From Magnetococcales bacterium (GTDB lineage Bacteria; Pseudomonadota; Magnetococcia; Magnetococcales; DC0425bin3), in assembly GCA_015231175.1 (NCBI GenBank), contig JADGBZ010000031.1:1-38574 (forward strand): a stretch of DNA of 38,574 nt. The letters run 5' to 3'. Of this stretch, positions 8,145 to 16,136 are shown piece after piece; positions within the stretch are counted from its first letter, which is position 1, and every line of letters begins with the position of its first letter. The position numbers and the translations under genes are program-made. The notes beneath the pieces were generated by a model. The model worked only from the letters and a program-made list of their open reading frames with translations, had not been told where the DNA came from and did not search any database.

Positions 8145-8240
8145 GAAAGTTGTTGTCGGCGCGTGGGTGAGGGCTGACATGAAAGTTGTTGTCGGCGCGT
8201 GGGTGAGGGCCGACGTGAATGGAAAGTTGTTGTCGGGAAA
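8145..8240. repeat. tandem repeat (2.5 copies) in the leader of the AddB-like gene
   Basis: Copy A at 8145-8180 and copy B at 8181-8216 both read GAAAGTTGTTGTCGGCGCGT and onward, differing at two positions in 36. A partial copy C begins at 8222 with GAAAGTTGTTGTCGG and then diverges. Spacing is 36 and 41 bases. The array ends about 15 bases before the ATG of the AddB-like gene, so the leader RNA would contain it. Confidence 0.8.
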
Positions 8241-8255
8241 GGGAAACGAACCCAC

Positions 8256-10955
8256 ATGAGACATGTTCTGCAATATATGCAGGAGGGTGGAACAGTCGTA
8301 ACGGTCAATCGTCGCCTGGCGCGTTTTTTCACGGAAGTTTACGACCGCTGGCAATGGGATCGGGGTTTGAAAACCTGGCCCACTCCCGACTTGCTCCCCT
8401 ACGAAGGGTGGCTGGTGCGTTGCTGGGATGCCTTGACCCTCTCCACACCTCCGGATGACCTCCCGTCCTGGCCCGTTCTGTTAAGTCTTCCGCAGGAGCA
8501 GGCTCTTTGGGAGAAGGTCATCCAGGACGAGAAACCGGGAGGAGGTCTGCTGGATATGACCTCCGTGGTCGATAAGGTCATGCAGGCATATGCACTTTGG
8601 TGCGCCTGGTCCGATCCTGACGAGGTGACCGACGCGGAGGCCATGTTTTATGATGGTGATGAACGGGCCTTCCAGACTTGGATGCTGGCTTTTGAAACCC
8701 ATTGCCGACTGAGGGGCTGGATTTCTGCGGCCCGTATTCCAACCTGGCTCATGCGCTTCGCCAGACATCTGGAGGTGGACCGCCCCCATTTCCTGGTCGG
8801 TTTTGACCGGCTTTCTCCCATCCAGAAACGCCTCCAGAGCGCTTTCCGGTTGACGAAGCTGGAGCTTTCCCATCAACCCATAACCGGGCAGAGCCGACAG
8901 CACGTGTGTGTGGGCTTTCCTGACCAGGAGACCGAAATAGCGGCTGCGGCGTGCTGGGCAGCCCACCGTCTGCGGGAAAATCCATCCGAACGGATCGGTG
9001 TGGTCGTGCCGGAGTTGCACCGAATCCGGGACCAGGTGGCCCGTCTCTTTGCCGATTTTCTGCACCCCGAAACTCTGGAGATGACCTGCCGGCATGATGA
9101 CCCGTTCTTCAACATGTCCCTTGGCTCCCCTTTGCTTGGTTATCCACTGATTCAGGATATGTTTTTACTCCTGGAGGGCCTACGTGGGACATGGCGGCAT
9201 GCCGATGTCGGCGCCCTGCTGCGTTCTCCTGGTTGGGCTGGTGGGGAGAGCGAGCGATCATCCCGGGCCTTGTTGGATCGGTGGTTGCGAGAGCAGGGAC
9301 GCTCCCACATTTCCCTGCAACAGTTGCATCAATATTCAGCAAAAAAAACAGGGGGCGTTTCCTGTCCCCTGTTGCACAACATTTTGACCCGGATCGTGAC
9401 CACCCAGCTCCCCTCCGGGGATCGAACACCGGGTCAATGGGGAGACATTTTTTTCCGCTGGTTTGCAGCCTGGGGCTGGCCAGGGGAGCGACCCCTGACC
9501 AGTCGGGAACAGCAAACCTGCGCGGCAGGTCGCGACCTTTTGCAAACGTTTGCCACCCTGGAGGGCGTGGTTGGGAAGATACCGTTGTTCGATGCCTTGC
9601 GGCGTCTGCGCGGCATGGCACGGCAACAGTTGTATCAACCGGAAACCCCCGATGCACCGGTGCAAATTTTGGGTATACTGGAGTCCGTTGGAGAACCTTT
9701 CTCCGCGTTATGGCTCTTGGGCATCTCCCGGGATGTGTGGCCATCGGCTCCTTCGCCCAACCCCTTTTTGCCTCTCTCCTGGCAACGCCGCAAAGGCCTG
9801 CCACGCGCCTCTGCCCAGGGAGAGCTGGAATTTGCCCAACATGCGACGGAGCGTTTGCTGGCCTCCTCTCCCGTCGTGGTGGCCAGTTATCCCCTTTTGC
9901 TGGAGGGGCTCAAGCAACATGCTTCACCGCTGATCGCAGAGTTGGCGCCAACCACCATCGCCGCTTTGGGGTTGGAGACCTCCCCATACCATTGGCAAAG
10001 AATCTGCGATGCGGCCATTTGGGAAACCTATGTCGATCACCACGGTGTTGGCCTGGATGTCAAAACAAAAATGGCTGGTGGCGCCAGAATATTGAAATCC
10101 CAAGCTGAATGTCCTTTCAAGGCCTTTGCCGTTTTTCGTCTGGGCGCGGCCCCGTTTCCCGAAGTGGAACCTGTGATCGACTCCCGAATCCGGGGCAATC
10201 TTGTCCATCGTCTCCTGGAACAATTTTGGCGGGTGACCCCATCGTTGAAGAGCTTGGCGGAACTGGGTTCCGAAACCTTGCATGAGCGTATCCATCAGGC
10301 CGTGGTCGCTGCGGTGCAGGGCGAAGCTTTGCTCAGGCCCGAGTTGTTTCCTCCCGGGTTGCGGCGTCTGGAAGAGGGGCGCCTGACCCGCCTTCTGACC
10401 ACATGGATTCAACTGGAACGGACCCGGAGCAAACCTTTCCAGGTGGTTTCCCAGGAACAACCCATCCAGATGAATGTAGGGGGGCTCCCCATGGAGTTGC
10501 GTCCGGACCGGGTGGACAAGTTGGATGATGGCCGCCACGTGGTTTTGGATTACAAAACCGGAGATCCCAAACTGGGTGATTGGCATGTGCCACGCATCAG
10601 GGAACCACAACTTCCTCTCTATTGTCTTTTCCAGAAGGAGAGCGTGGCGGCTGTGGCTTTCGCCCGCGTCAAACCCGACAAGCCTGACTTTATCGGCTTG
10701 GGGGAGGAAGAGGATCTGCTTCCGTTACGCCAGTCCGTGGAGTCGGCGTTGCAGAAAAACAATCTACCCGCATGGCCTGAATTGCTGAACGCCTGGCGGG
10801 ATGACCTGACGGCCACGGCCATGGAGTTCCTGGCTGGCAAAGCCTCGGTGTCACCTCTCCCCGGCGCCTGTGATCATTGCTCATTGACCCCTTTGTGCCG
10901 CAAACACGCAATCGACACTCTGCAAAATCCGCTTGCCATGGATGAGGAACTGTAA
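8256..10955 (+). CDS. AddB-like nuclease, TIGR03623-type probable DNA repair protein
   Basis: An 899-residue protein that fits the roughly 900-residue TIGR03623 family, related to AddB. The N-terminal VVTVNRRLARFFTEVY stretch is typical of that family. The C-terminal RecB-type nuclease shows LDYKTGD with D765 and K767. Four cysteines (C619 in the AECPFKAF segment, and C872, C875 and C881 in a C-x2-C-x5-C group) match the iron-sulfur staple of AddB nuclease domains. It should act with the AddA-like helicase at 139-3594 on DNA ends. The two genes are usually adjacent, but here they are apart and on opposite strands. The ATG at 8256 is chosen because conserved sequence follows soon after; its ribosome site is poor, and an ATG at 8277 is possible. 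Tandem repeats lie directly upstream. Confidence 0.88.
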   Translation: MRHVLQYMQEGGTVVTVNRRLARFFTEVYDRWQWDRGLKTWPTPDLLPYEGWLVRCWDALTLSTPPDDLPSWPVLLSLPQEQALWEKVIQDEKPGGGLLDMTSVVDKVMQAYALWCAWSDPDEVTDAEAMFYDGDERAFQTWMLAFETHCRLRGWISAARIPTWLMRFARHLEVDRPHFLVGFDRLSPIQKRLQSAFRLTKLELSHQPITGQSRQHVCVGFPDQETEIAAAACWAAHRLRENPSERIGVVVPELHRIRDQVARLFADFLHPETLEMTCRHDDPFFNMSLGSPLLGYPLIQDMFLLLEGLRGTWRHADVGALLRSPGWAGGESERSSRALLDRWLREQGRSHISLQQLHQYSAKKTGGVSCPLLHNILTRIVTTQLPSGDRTPGQWGDIFFRWFAAWGWPGERPLTSREQQTCAAGRDLLQTFATLEGVVGKIPLFDALRRLRGMARQQLYQPETPDAPVQILGILESVGEPFSALWLLGISRDVWPSAPSPNPFLPLSWQRRKGLPRASAQGELEFAQHATERLLASSPVVVASYPLLLEGLKQHASPLIAELAPTTIAALGLETSPYHWQRICDAAIWETYVDHHGVGLDVKTKMAGGARILKSQAECPFKAFAVFRLGAAPFPEVEPVIDSRIRGNLVHRLLEQFWRVTPSLKSLAELGSETLHERIHQAVVAAVQGEALLRPELFPPGLRRLEEGRLTRLLTTWIQLERTRSKPFQVVSQEQPIQMNVGGLPMELRPDRVDKLDDGRHVVLDYKTGDPKLGDWHVPRIREPQLPLYCLFQKESVAAVAFARVKPDKPDFIGLGEEEDLLPLRQSVESALQKNNLPAWPELLNAWRDDLTATAMEFLAGKASVSPLPGACDHCSLTPLCRKHAIDTLQNPLAMDEEL

Positions 10956-10968
10956 CTATTCAGCACCC
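10954..10968. repeat. 15-base inverted repeat, right copy
   Basis: AACTATTCAGCACCC, overlapping the stop codon of the AddB-like gene. It is the exact reverse complement of 8009-8023 and also forms the left arm of the hairpin at 10959-10999. Confidence 0.7.
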
Positions 10969-10999
10969 GGCAACGCACCGGGGTTCCGGGGGTGCTGAA
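10959..10999 (+). other. hairpin after the AddB-like gene
   Basis: TTCAGCACCC (10959-10968) pairs with GGGTGCTGAA (10990-10999), and CCGG/CCGG bases inside can extend the stem. No T-run follows, so it is not a canonical terminator. A GTG at 10992 that could start the next gene lies in its right arm, which argues for the later start of that gene. Confidence 0.5.
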
Positions 11000-11033
11000 G
11001 CATGACTTTCCCCAGTTTGGAGGCTTGCCTGCC

Positions 11034-12905
11034 GTGACAAGGCGTTATCACTGGCCATTGCCGATCAGCATGCTGCTCACGGCCCTGTTGTTTTTGCTTC
11101 TTGCCGGCAACTCTTGGCTGCGCTGGGCCGATCCGACCATGGACTTCGGGCGGGAACTCTACTACCCCTGGCAAATTCTTCAGGGCAAGGTATTGCAGCG
11201 GGATTTGTATCAAATTTTCGGTCCTCTGCCGGATTATTTCAATGCCTTTTGGATGTCCATCGCAGGGGTGTCGGTTCACACCTTGTTTGGTGTCAACCTG
11301 GTTTTGGCCGTCGGCGCCACAGGTATGATCCTGTATCTTTTTGGCGCCTGGTTGGGTTGGCTGTCCGGTTGTCTGGCTGCTCTGGCCTTCATGGTCATGG
11401 GGGTCTTTCCTTTTTCCAGCGACATATTCGGCAGCTTCAATTTTATCGCCCCCTACAGTCATGCCGCCACCCATGGCTTCATCACGGCTCTGTTTACCTT
11501 GACGATGCTCATGCGCTTTGTCCGACACGGTCATCCGACCAGCCTGTACCTGGCCGCTCTCGGTATCGGGGGCAACTTTTTGACCAAACCTGAATTTTTT
11601 GTTGCGCTGCTCGCCTCGGTGGGGGTATGGGCCATTCTGTTGGCACGCCACGACGCGCAAAGATGGGCCATCTGCCGACATCATGCCATGCGTCTGTTCC
11701 TGACTGCCTTACTCCTTCCTTTATGTTTCCTGGGTTACTTTCTGTCACTCCTTCCTCTCAACCAGGCCCTGCGCGCCATCGCCGGGGGGTGGACCATCCT
11801 TGGTTATGGAGACCCCACACGTTTACACTATTACAATTTGATTTCCGGTCTGAACCATCCTGGAACGAACATGTGGATCGGTCTCCGCTCGGCCCTGGTT
11901 CAATTGGGTTGGCTGGCGGCGACACTTTGGGCTTTTGGGAGAAAGGGCAAACCTTCTGGTGCAAGCTTGCTGGCTTTTGCCATGACTCTTATTTTTCTTT
12001 TGTTGCTCATCGCCCGTCCTGGTTGGGGGGCTTTCAGCCTGATCGTGATGCCACGCGGGCTTTTGACCATGACCTGTCTGGTTTTGCTGCTGGTTGCAGT
12101 GGCATTTGGGCGCAATACCCTTCGGGATAGCCCGACCGGGCGCGAAACCATGCTGTTTCTGGGCGTCTGGGGCATATTCTCCGTGACCTTGATGGTGCGC
12201 AAGATTTTCAATACGACACTCCTTGGCTACGGCTTCGTGCTGGTCACCCCGGGGTTTTTGCTGCTTGTGGGCATGCTGACCGGCGCGATTCCCCGTTGGC
12301 TGGCGGCGCGGCATCAACCCTCCGCCATCAGGTTTGTGCAAGGACTCTACGTCGTGTTTGTGCTGTTCGTGATCCTGGGGGTGTGGAAAAACTCTTCCTG
12401 GATGTACTGGCAGATGCATTTTTCCATCGGCAAGGGTTCCGATCGTTTTTTGACCTTTTCTCCATCCATAAGTCCCAACGCCTTGGTACATGCGCGCTTC
12501 GACATGTGGGCCATGGAAAAATTGCGGCCAAACGATACCTTGTTGGTTCTCCCGGAGGGGTTGATGATCAACTTTCTCTACCGGGTGGTCAACTCCACTC
12601 AGGTTCATAGTTTCCTTCCCCCGGACATCGCCACTTTCGGGGAGGACTATTTCATCGAAAAAATTCAGCAGGGGCGTCCACGCTTCATCCTGTTCTGGTA
12701 TCGTCCCACGCCCGAGTACGGCTATCCGCAGATGGGGGGGCACGATGGATTTGGACAGAAGATCACCGCTTGGTTGAGGCAGGCCTATCGTCCGGTTTAC
12801 TACCAGGAGAACCGTTTTTCCCTGGACGATCCCGGAAAAAAAGGGTTGATCGTGTTGCAGATCAGAGATGACATCCAGAATCAACGGGGGAACCCCCCAC
12901 CTTGA
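11034..12905 (+). CDS. multi-spanning GT-C-like membrane glycosyltransferase
   Basis: A 623-residue membrane protein with about 10-12 hydrophobic spans between residues 10 and 460 and a soluble C-terminal part of about 150 residues. After the first span comes MDFGRELYYPWQI (D37, E41), followed by KVLQRDLYQIFGP; an acidic residue in the first outer loop is typical of GT-C/GT39-like enzymes that use lipid-linked sugars. The donor and acceptor cannot be told from sequence. I prefer the GTG at 11034 because GGAGG lies 10 bases upstream; the alternative GTG at 10992 falls inside a hairpin. It converges on the polysaccharide operon, and its stop codon abuts the stop of the methyltransferase with no spacing. 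A role in that pathway is likely from context. Confidence 0.75.
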   Translation: MTRRYHWPLPISMLLTALLFLLLAGNSWLRWADPTMDFGRELYYPWQILQGKVLQRDLYQIFGPLPDYFNAFWMSIAGVSVHTLFGVNLVLAVGATGMILYLFGAWLGWLSGCLAALAFMVMGVFPFSSDIFGSFNFIAPYSHAATHGFITALFTLTMLMRFVRHGHPTSLYLAALGIGGNFLTKPEFFVALLASVGVWAILLARHDAQRWAICRHHAMRLFLTALLLPLCFLGYFLSLLPLNQALRAIAGGWTILGYGDPTRLHYYNLISGLNHPGTNMWIGLRSALVQLGWLAATLWAFGRKGKPSGASLLAFAMTLIFLLLLIARPGWGAFSLIVMPRGLLTMTCLVLLLVAVAFGRNTLRDSPTGRETMLFLGVWGIFSVTLMVRKIFNTTLLGYGFVLVTPGFLLLVGMLTGAIPRWLAARHQPSAIRFVQGLYVVFVLFVILGVWKNSSWMYWQMHFSIGKGSDRFLTFSPSISPNALVHARFDMWAMEKLRPNDTLLVLPEGLMINFLYRVVNSTQVHSFLPPDIATFGEDYFIEKIQQGRPRFILFWYRPTPEYGYPQMGGHDGFGQKITAWLRQAYRPVYYQENRFSLDDPGKKGLIVLQIRDDIQNQRGNPPP

Positions 12906-13652
12906 TCAGGCGGGTTTTCTGGCGACAGCGCACACGCTCAGCCCGAAGGGCAGCTCCACATATCGGATCAAGGCCACCTCCAAACGCAGAATAGTCAACA
13001 ACAGCCAGTTGAGTGGCCCGGGAAGCAGGGAGAGATCCGATGTCTCCTCTTTTCGCGGGTAGTATTTTTCCACCAACCTGACGCTGGCCGCCAGGGGGAA
13101 GAGGAAAAAGTTGAAATATCCCAAATATTCGATCTGGAATCCAGCCTGGAGCAGTTTGTCGCGCATTTCACCACGGGAGTAGCGTTGCCGCGCATGGACG
13201 GCCCGATCGTGCGGGCCATACAGGAATTGGAATGCCGAATCAGTCAGGATCAATGTCCCGCCCGGGGCCAGCAAACCATGAATTTCCCTGAGAACCTTGA
13301 CATCATCCTGGATTCCCTTGTGGTAAAGAACGTCCAGAAGACACACCACGTCCATGGATTCACCACAAAAAGGGGTGTGCTCTGCCGAGGCGCGTGCCAG
13401 ACGGCGAAATCCCCGGGTGTGACAGAAGGCCAGAGAGTCAGCGCTGAAATCACACCCTGTGGCCTGGCCAAAGCCGGAGAGCATCTCCAGCACCTTACCC
13501 GTACCACACCCTACGTCCAGGAGGCGCAACGGGCGTCCGGAAACTGCGGGGAGGTACCGGGAGATGAATCCGGCCACGAGGTGCCGTTTCCCGCGAAACC
13601 ACCAATGTCGATCTTCCATCTCATACATTTTGCGATATTCGCTGGTTTCCAT
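12906..13652 (-). CDS. class I SAM-dependent methyltransferase, last gene of the polysaccharide operon
   Basis: A 248-residue methyltransferase. The SAM-binding motif I is LLDVGCGTG (about 44-52), and DVVCLLDVLYH and LLAPGGTLILTD give the later strands. The N-terminal EMEDRHWWFRGKR is a signature often seen in methyltransferases of polysaccharide and lipid-sugar clusters. The C-terminal 60 residues have two hydrophobic stretches that may associate with membrane. The ATG at 13652 opens the conserved sequence; 60 further upstream codons are open but would overlap the space before the cupin gene without recognisable content. Substrate is unknown, probably a sugar or lipid-linked sugar. Confidence 0.85.
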   Translation of the reverse strand: METSEYRKMYEMEDRHWWFRGKRHLVAGFISRYLPAVSGRPLRLLDVGCGTGKVLEMLSGFGQATGCDFSADSLAFCHTRGFRRLARASAEHTPFCGESMDVVCLLDVLYHKGIQDDVKVLREIHGLLAPGGTLILTDSAFQFLYGPHDRAVHARQRYSRGEMRDKLLQAGFQIEYLGYFNFFLFPLAASVRLVEKYYPRKEETSDLSLLPGPLNWLLLTILRLEVALIRYVELPFGLSVCAVARKPA

Positions 13653-13758
13653 GTCGGCCCCCGTCAGGGATAGATGCGCGTCATCTCCAGGAAACAACAG
13701 TGTCCGGCGGGAAGAGGTGATTTTTCCCCGGCAAAGGGTGTCGCTGGAGACAAAATGC

Positions 13759-14196
13759 TCAGGACTGCTCCTCGATGCGCAAAACGTCCGGAGGCAGGCC
13801 CCGAAAGACCACCTTGTCCCGATCTCCAGCATAAGGCCCCTGTTTGACCTCGATCATCTCAAGGGGTTCCAACACCTGGAACCCGTGTCCCCCACCCGTC
13901 AGCAACAAAACATCTCCGGTTTCCAGAATATAACTTTTAAAATATTCCTGCTCTCCGTTATAAAAATCGACCCGCAGCCGCCCCTTGCGAATAAACAGAA
14001 CCTCCTGGGTGTAATTGACCTCGCGCGGGTGACGATTGTGGAAGTGGGGTTTGATGATTCTTCCTTCCGGATGCTTCATGAATGCCAGTTGTTGGGAAAA
14101 ATCGTCGGGAGTAAAAAAGGAGACCCCCTCCCGGTCATAATGATAGCGAACGATGATTCCGTACAGGATTGTTTCATCGCGTATTTCGATGACCAT
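13759..14196 (-). CDS. cupin-fold protein
   Basis: A 145-residue protein with a cupin metal site: H51 and H53 in PHFHNRHP, E65 in the QEVLFIRKGRL strand, and H104 in GGGHGFQVL. The G-D-V-L-L-L-T turn before H104 is the second cupin motif. It could be a sugar-modifying isomerase or epimerase, or a small binding protein; the sequence does not decide. It sits in the operon between the GT2 gene (18 bases upstream) and the methyltransferase (106 bases downstream). An AAGGGA site precedes the ATG at 14196. Confidence 0.75.
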   Translation of the reverse strand: MVIEIRDETILYGIIVRYHYDREGVSFFTPDDFSQQLAFMKHPEGRIIKPHFHNRHPREVNYTQEVLFIRKGRLRVDFYNGEQEYFKSYILETGDVLLLTGGGHGFQVLEPLEMIEVKQGPYAGDRDKVVFRGLPPDVLRIEEQS

Positions 14197-14214
14197 GCTT
14201 TCATGTCCCTTTTT

Positions 14215-14961
14215 TTATTTGTGTTTCCTTGGCAATCCGGGAATGCCGGTCCAGCACAGGTAGAGCATGCGCAAATATTTTACCCCACGACGGAAAAATC
14301 CCCACAGATTGGTTGCGGTTTTGGATTCGCCGAACTGCCGATTGCCAAATGAATAGGGAATCTCTTCGATGCGGTATTCCCGATGCACCAACTGATGGAC
14401 CATGAAGATAAAATACTCGCCATAATCACCTTCCAGGGTGAAATGGGAAAAACACTCCCTTTTCAGGACAAGATAACCGCTGGTGATATCCTTGACCGGC
14501 AGACGGGTCAACCAGCCACTGAACCGGGAAAGAAACTGGCTCAGAACCCTTTGCAGTTCGTATTGTCCCGAGCGGGTATCTGCCCCGCCGGGAATGAAGC
14601 GCGAGGCGATGACACAATCCGATCGGCCTTCCAGCAGAGGCCGCAGCAGGGAGGAGACCAACTCGGGCGGGTGGGCCAGATCACAATCCATCCAGCCAAC
14701 GTACTCTCCACTGGCTTCGCGAATACCCCGATTGATGGCGCTGGTCAGCCCTCGTTCGCCTTGCCGCCGTACTACCCGCACACGGCTGTCTTTTTCCCGA
14801 CTGATGGTTTCGGCGAGTTGCCAGGTCATATCCGGCGAATCATCGTCCACGACGATGAGTTCATACTCCACGCCACGCAAGGCCTTGCCGAGGCGTTCCA
14901 CCAGGGGGCCGATGTTTTCCGCCTCGTTGTAGGTGGGCAAAATCATGGAAAGCGTCGTCAC
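14215..14961 (-). CDS. glycosyltransferase family 2, DPM1-like
   Basis: A 248-residue GT2 enzyme. MILPTYNEAENIG (6-18), the VVDDDSPD nucleotide-binding motif (37-44) and the metal-binding DCD at 92-94 are clear, and the layout resembles dolichyl or polyprenyl phosphate mannosyl/glucosyl transferases. No C-terminal membrane pair is visible, so it is a short, soluble or peripheral form. I chose the GTG at 14961 because AAGGAG lies 6 bases upstream, directly after the stop of the WecA-like gene; ATGs at 14967 and 14982 overlap that ribosome site. It probably makes a lipid-linked sugar or adds a sugar to the repeat unit. Confidence 0.87.
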   Translation of the reverse strand: MTTLSMILPTYNEAENIGPLVERLGKALRGVEYELIVVDDDSPDMTWQLAETISREKDSRVRVVRRQGERGLTSAINRGIREASGEYVGWMDCDLAHPPELVSSLLRPLLEGRSDCVIASRFIPGGADTRSGQYELQRVLSQFLSRFSGWLTRLPVKDITSGYLVLKRECFSHFTLEGDYGEYFIFMVHQLVHREYRIEEIPYSFGNRQFGESKTATNLWGFFRRGVKYLRMLYLCWTGIPGLPRKHK

Positions 14962-14974
14962 GATCATCTCCTTT

Positions 14975-16021
14975 TTACGCATCCTCGTTTTGCAAGGTGC
15001 GTCCACCCAAGCCATCGATGAGGATTGCCAGGGTGAAATACAAGACGCCCCAGGCCAGAAACATTTTTGCCGCAGTTTCCGGGGTGGCATGAAACCGCAT
15101 ATACAGGGCGGAAAGGCCGGAACCAAGCATGAGCCCATATTCCCATAACACCGTGCGTCGATGTCCCCATCCCATGCGCACCAGTTTCTGGTAGTAGTGC
15201 GTGCGATGCGCCCGCCAGACTTTTTTCCTCTGAAAAATGCGTCGAAACATGGTCAGCGTGGCATCGACGATGAAGGGGGAGAACACCAAAAAGGGCACCC
15301 AAAAGGGAAAAATGGCATCCCGTATTCCCCAGAAAGAGAAGGTGGCCACCAAAAATCCCATGGGCACGGAACCAACATCCCCCATGAAGATGCGCGCCGG
15401 GGGGAAATTGGCGGTCAGAAAACCAAGATTGGCCGCAGCGATCAGGAGCGCGGCGCCGGCAAAATGCGGGTGACCGGCAAAGTAACCGAAAGCGGCAAAA
15501 AAAAGAAACCCGAACGCCCCCATGCCGCCAGCAAAGCCGTCCATGCCATCCATGAAATTGTACAGGTTGAGCATCCAGACAAAACTGACAGCCGAGAGTA
15601 TCATACCCCCACCGTGCAATGGCACGGGATGAAAACCGGGAAGGACGATCGCTGCGACGGAATATTCACCCATGGCCAGAAAAAACAGGGCGATACCAGT
15701 GTGCAGAAAAAAACGCACGGAGGGGGCAATTTCACGGCGGTCATTCCACAGGGAGACAACGACACAGGCCATCCAGGCTGAAACGATGTACTCCCAACCG
15801 TGCGGGCGGTGGATGGTGTCCAGCATGAGCAAAAGAGGCCAGGAGACGAGCAAACCACCCAGAATCGCCAAACCGCCGTTGCGCGGTGTCGGACGGGAGT
15901 GAAGAGAGCGATGGTTCGGATGATCCAGGATGAACCAGATGGAATCGGGCCGGCTGAGACGCCGAGCAAGGAGCGCCGCAACCAGAAAGGCAACCAGAGC
16001 CAGGGGCAGGATGGCGATCAA
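14975..16021 (-). CDS. WecA/WbpL-like polyprenyl-phosphate sugar-1-phosphate transferase
   Basis: A 348-residue membrane enzyme of the MraY/WecA family with about 10 spans. Family motifs are visible: HPNHRSLHSRPTPRNGG (34-50), NFMDGMDG (155-162), FMGDVGS (212-218) and HRTHYYQKL (272-280). It transfers a sugar-1-phosphate from a UDP-sugar to undecaprenyl phosphate and so starts a polysaccharide repeat unit at the inner membrane. Its pairing with an NAD-dependent epimerase/reductase resembles the WbpL/WbpV arrangement, in which the sugar is a 6-deoxy-HexNAc. The start is a TTG at 16021 with GGAG 8 bases upstream; no ATG fits. The tandem duplication at 16052-16136 lies just upstream. Confidence 0.9.
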   Translation of the reverse strand: MIAILPLALVAFLVAALLARRLSRPDSIWFILDHPNHRSLHSRPTPRNGGLAILGGLLVSWPLLLMLDTIHRPHGWEYIVSAWMACVVVSLWNDRREIAPSVRFFLHTGIALFFLAMGEYSVAAIVLPGFHPVPLHGGGMILSAVSFVWMLNLYNFMDGMDGFAGGMGAFGFLFFAAFGYFAGHPHFAGAALLIAAANLGFLTANFPPARIFMGDVGSVPMGFLVATFSFWGIRDAIFPFWVPFLVFSPFIVDATLTMFRRIFQRKKVWRAHRTHYYQKLVRMGWGHRRTVLWEYGLMLGSGLSALYMRFHATPETAAKMFLAWGVLYFTLAILIDGLGGRTLQNEDA

Positions 16022-16051
16022 GGCCTGCTCCGATTTGGCGTGGCATGGTGG

Positions 16052-16136
16052 TTCATGTTTCGCTCCGGATCGAACGCACGGTCTCTTCCATGTGATTCAT
16101 GTTCCGCTCCGGATCGAACGCACGATCTCTTCCATG
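16052..16136. repeat. 44-base tandem duplication of the 3' end of the epimerase gene
   Basis: Copies at 16052-16092 and 16096-16136 (period 44) differ at 2 of 41 positions. The second holds the last 13 codons and the stop of the epimerase gene; the first is a non-coding duplicate downstream of the stop. It lies within the operon, between the epimerase and WecA-like genes. Confidence 0.85.

Noticed and set aside
8145-8240. CRISPR array
   Set aside because: The units are directly adjacent with no spacers and there are only two and a half copies.
8009-10968. Insertion sequence bounded by the 15-base inverted repeats
   Set aside because: The bracketed gene is a DNA repair nuclease and there is no transposase or clear target duplication.
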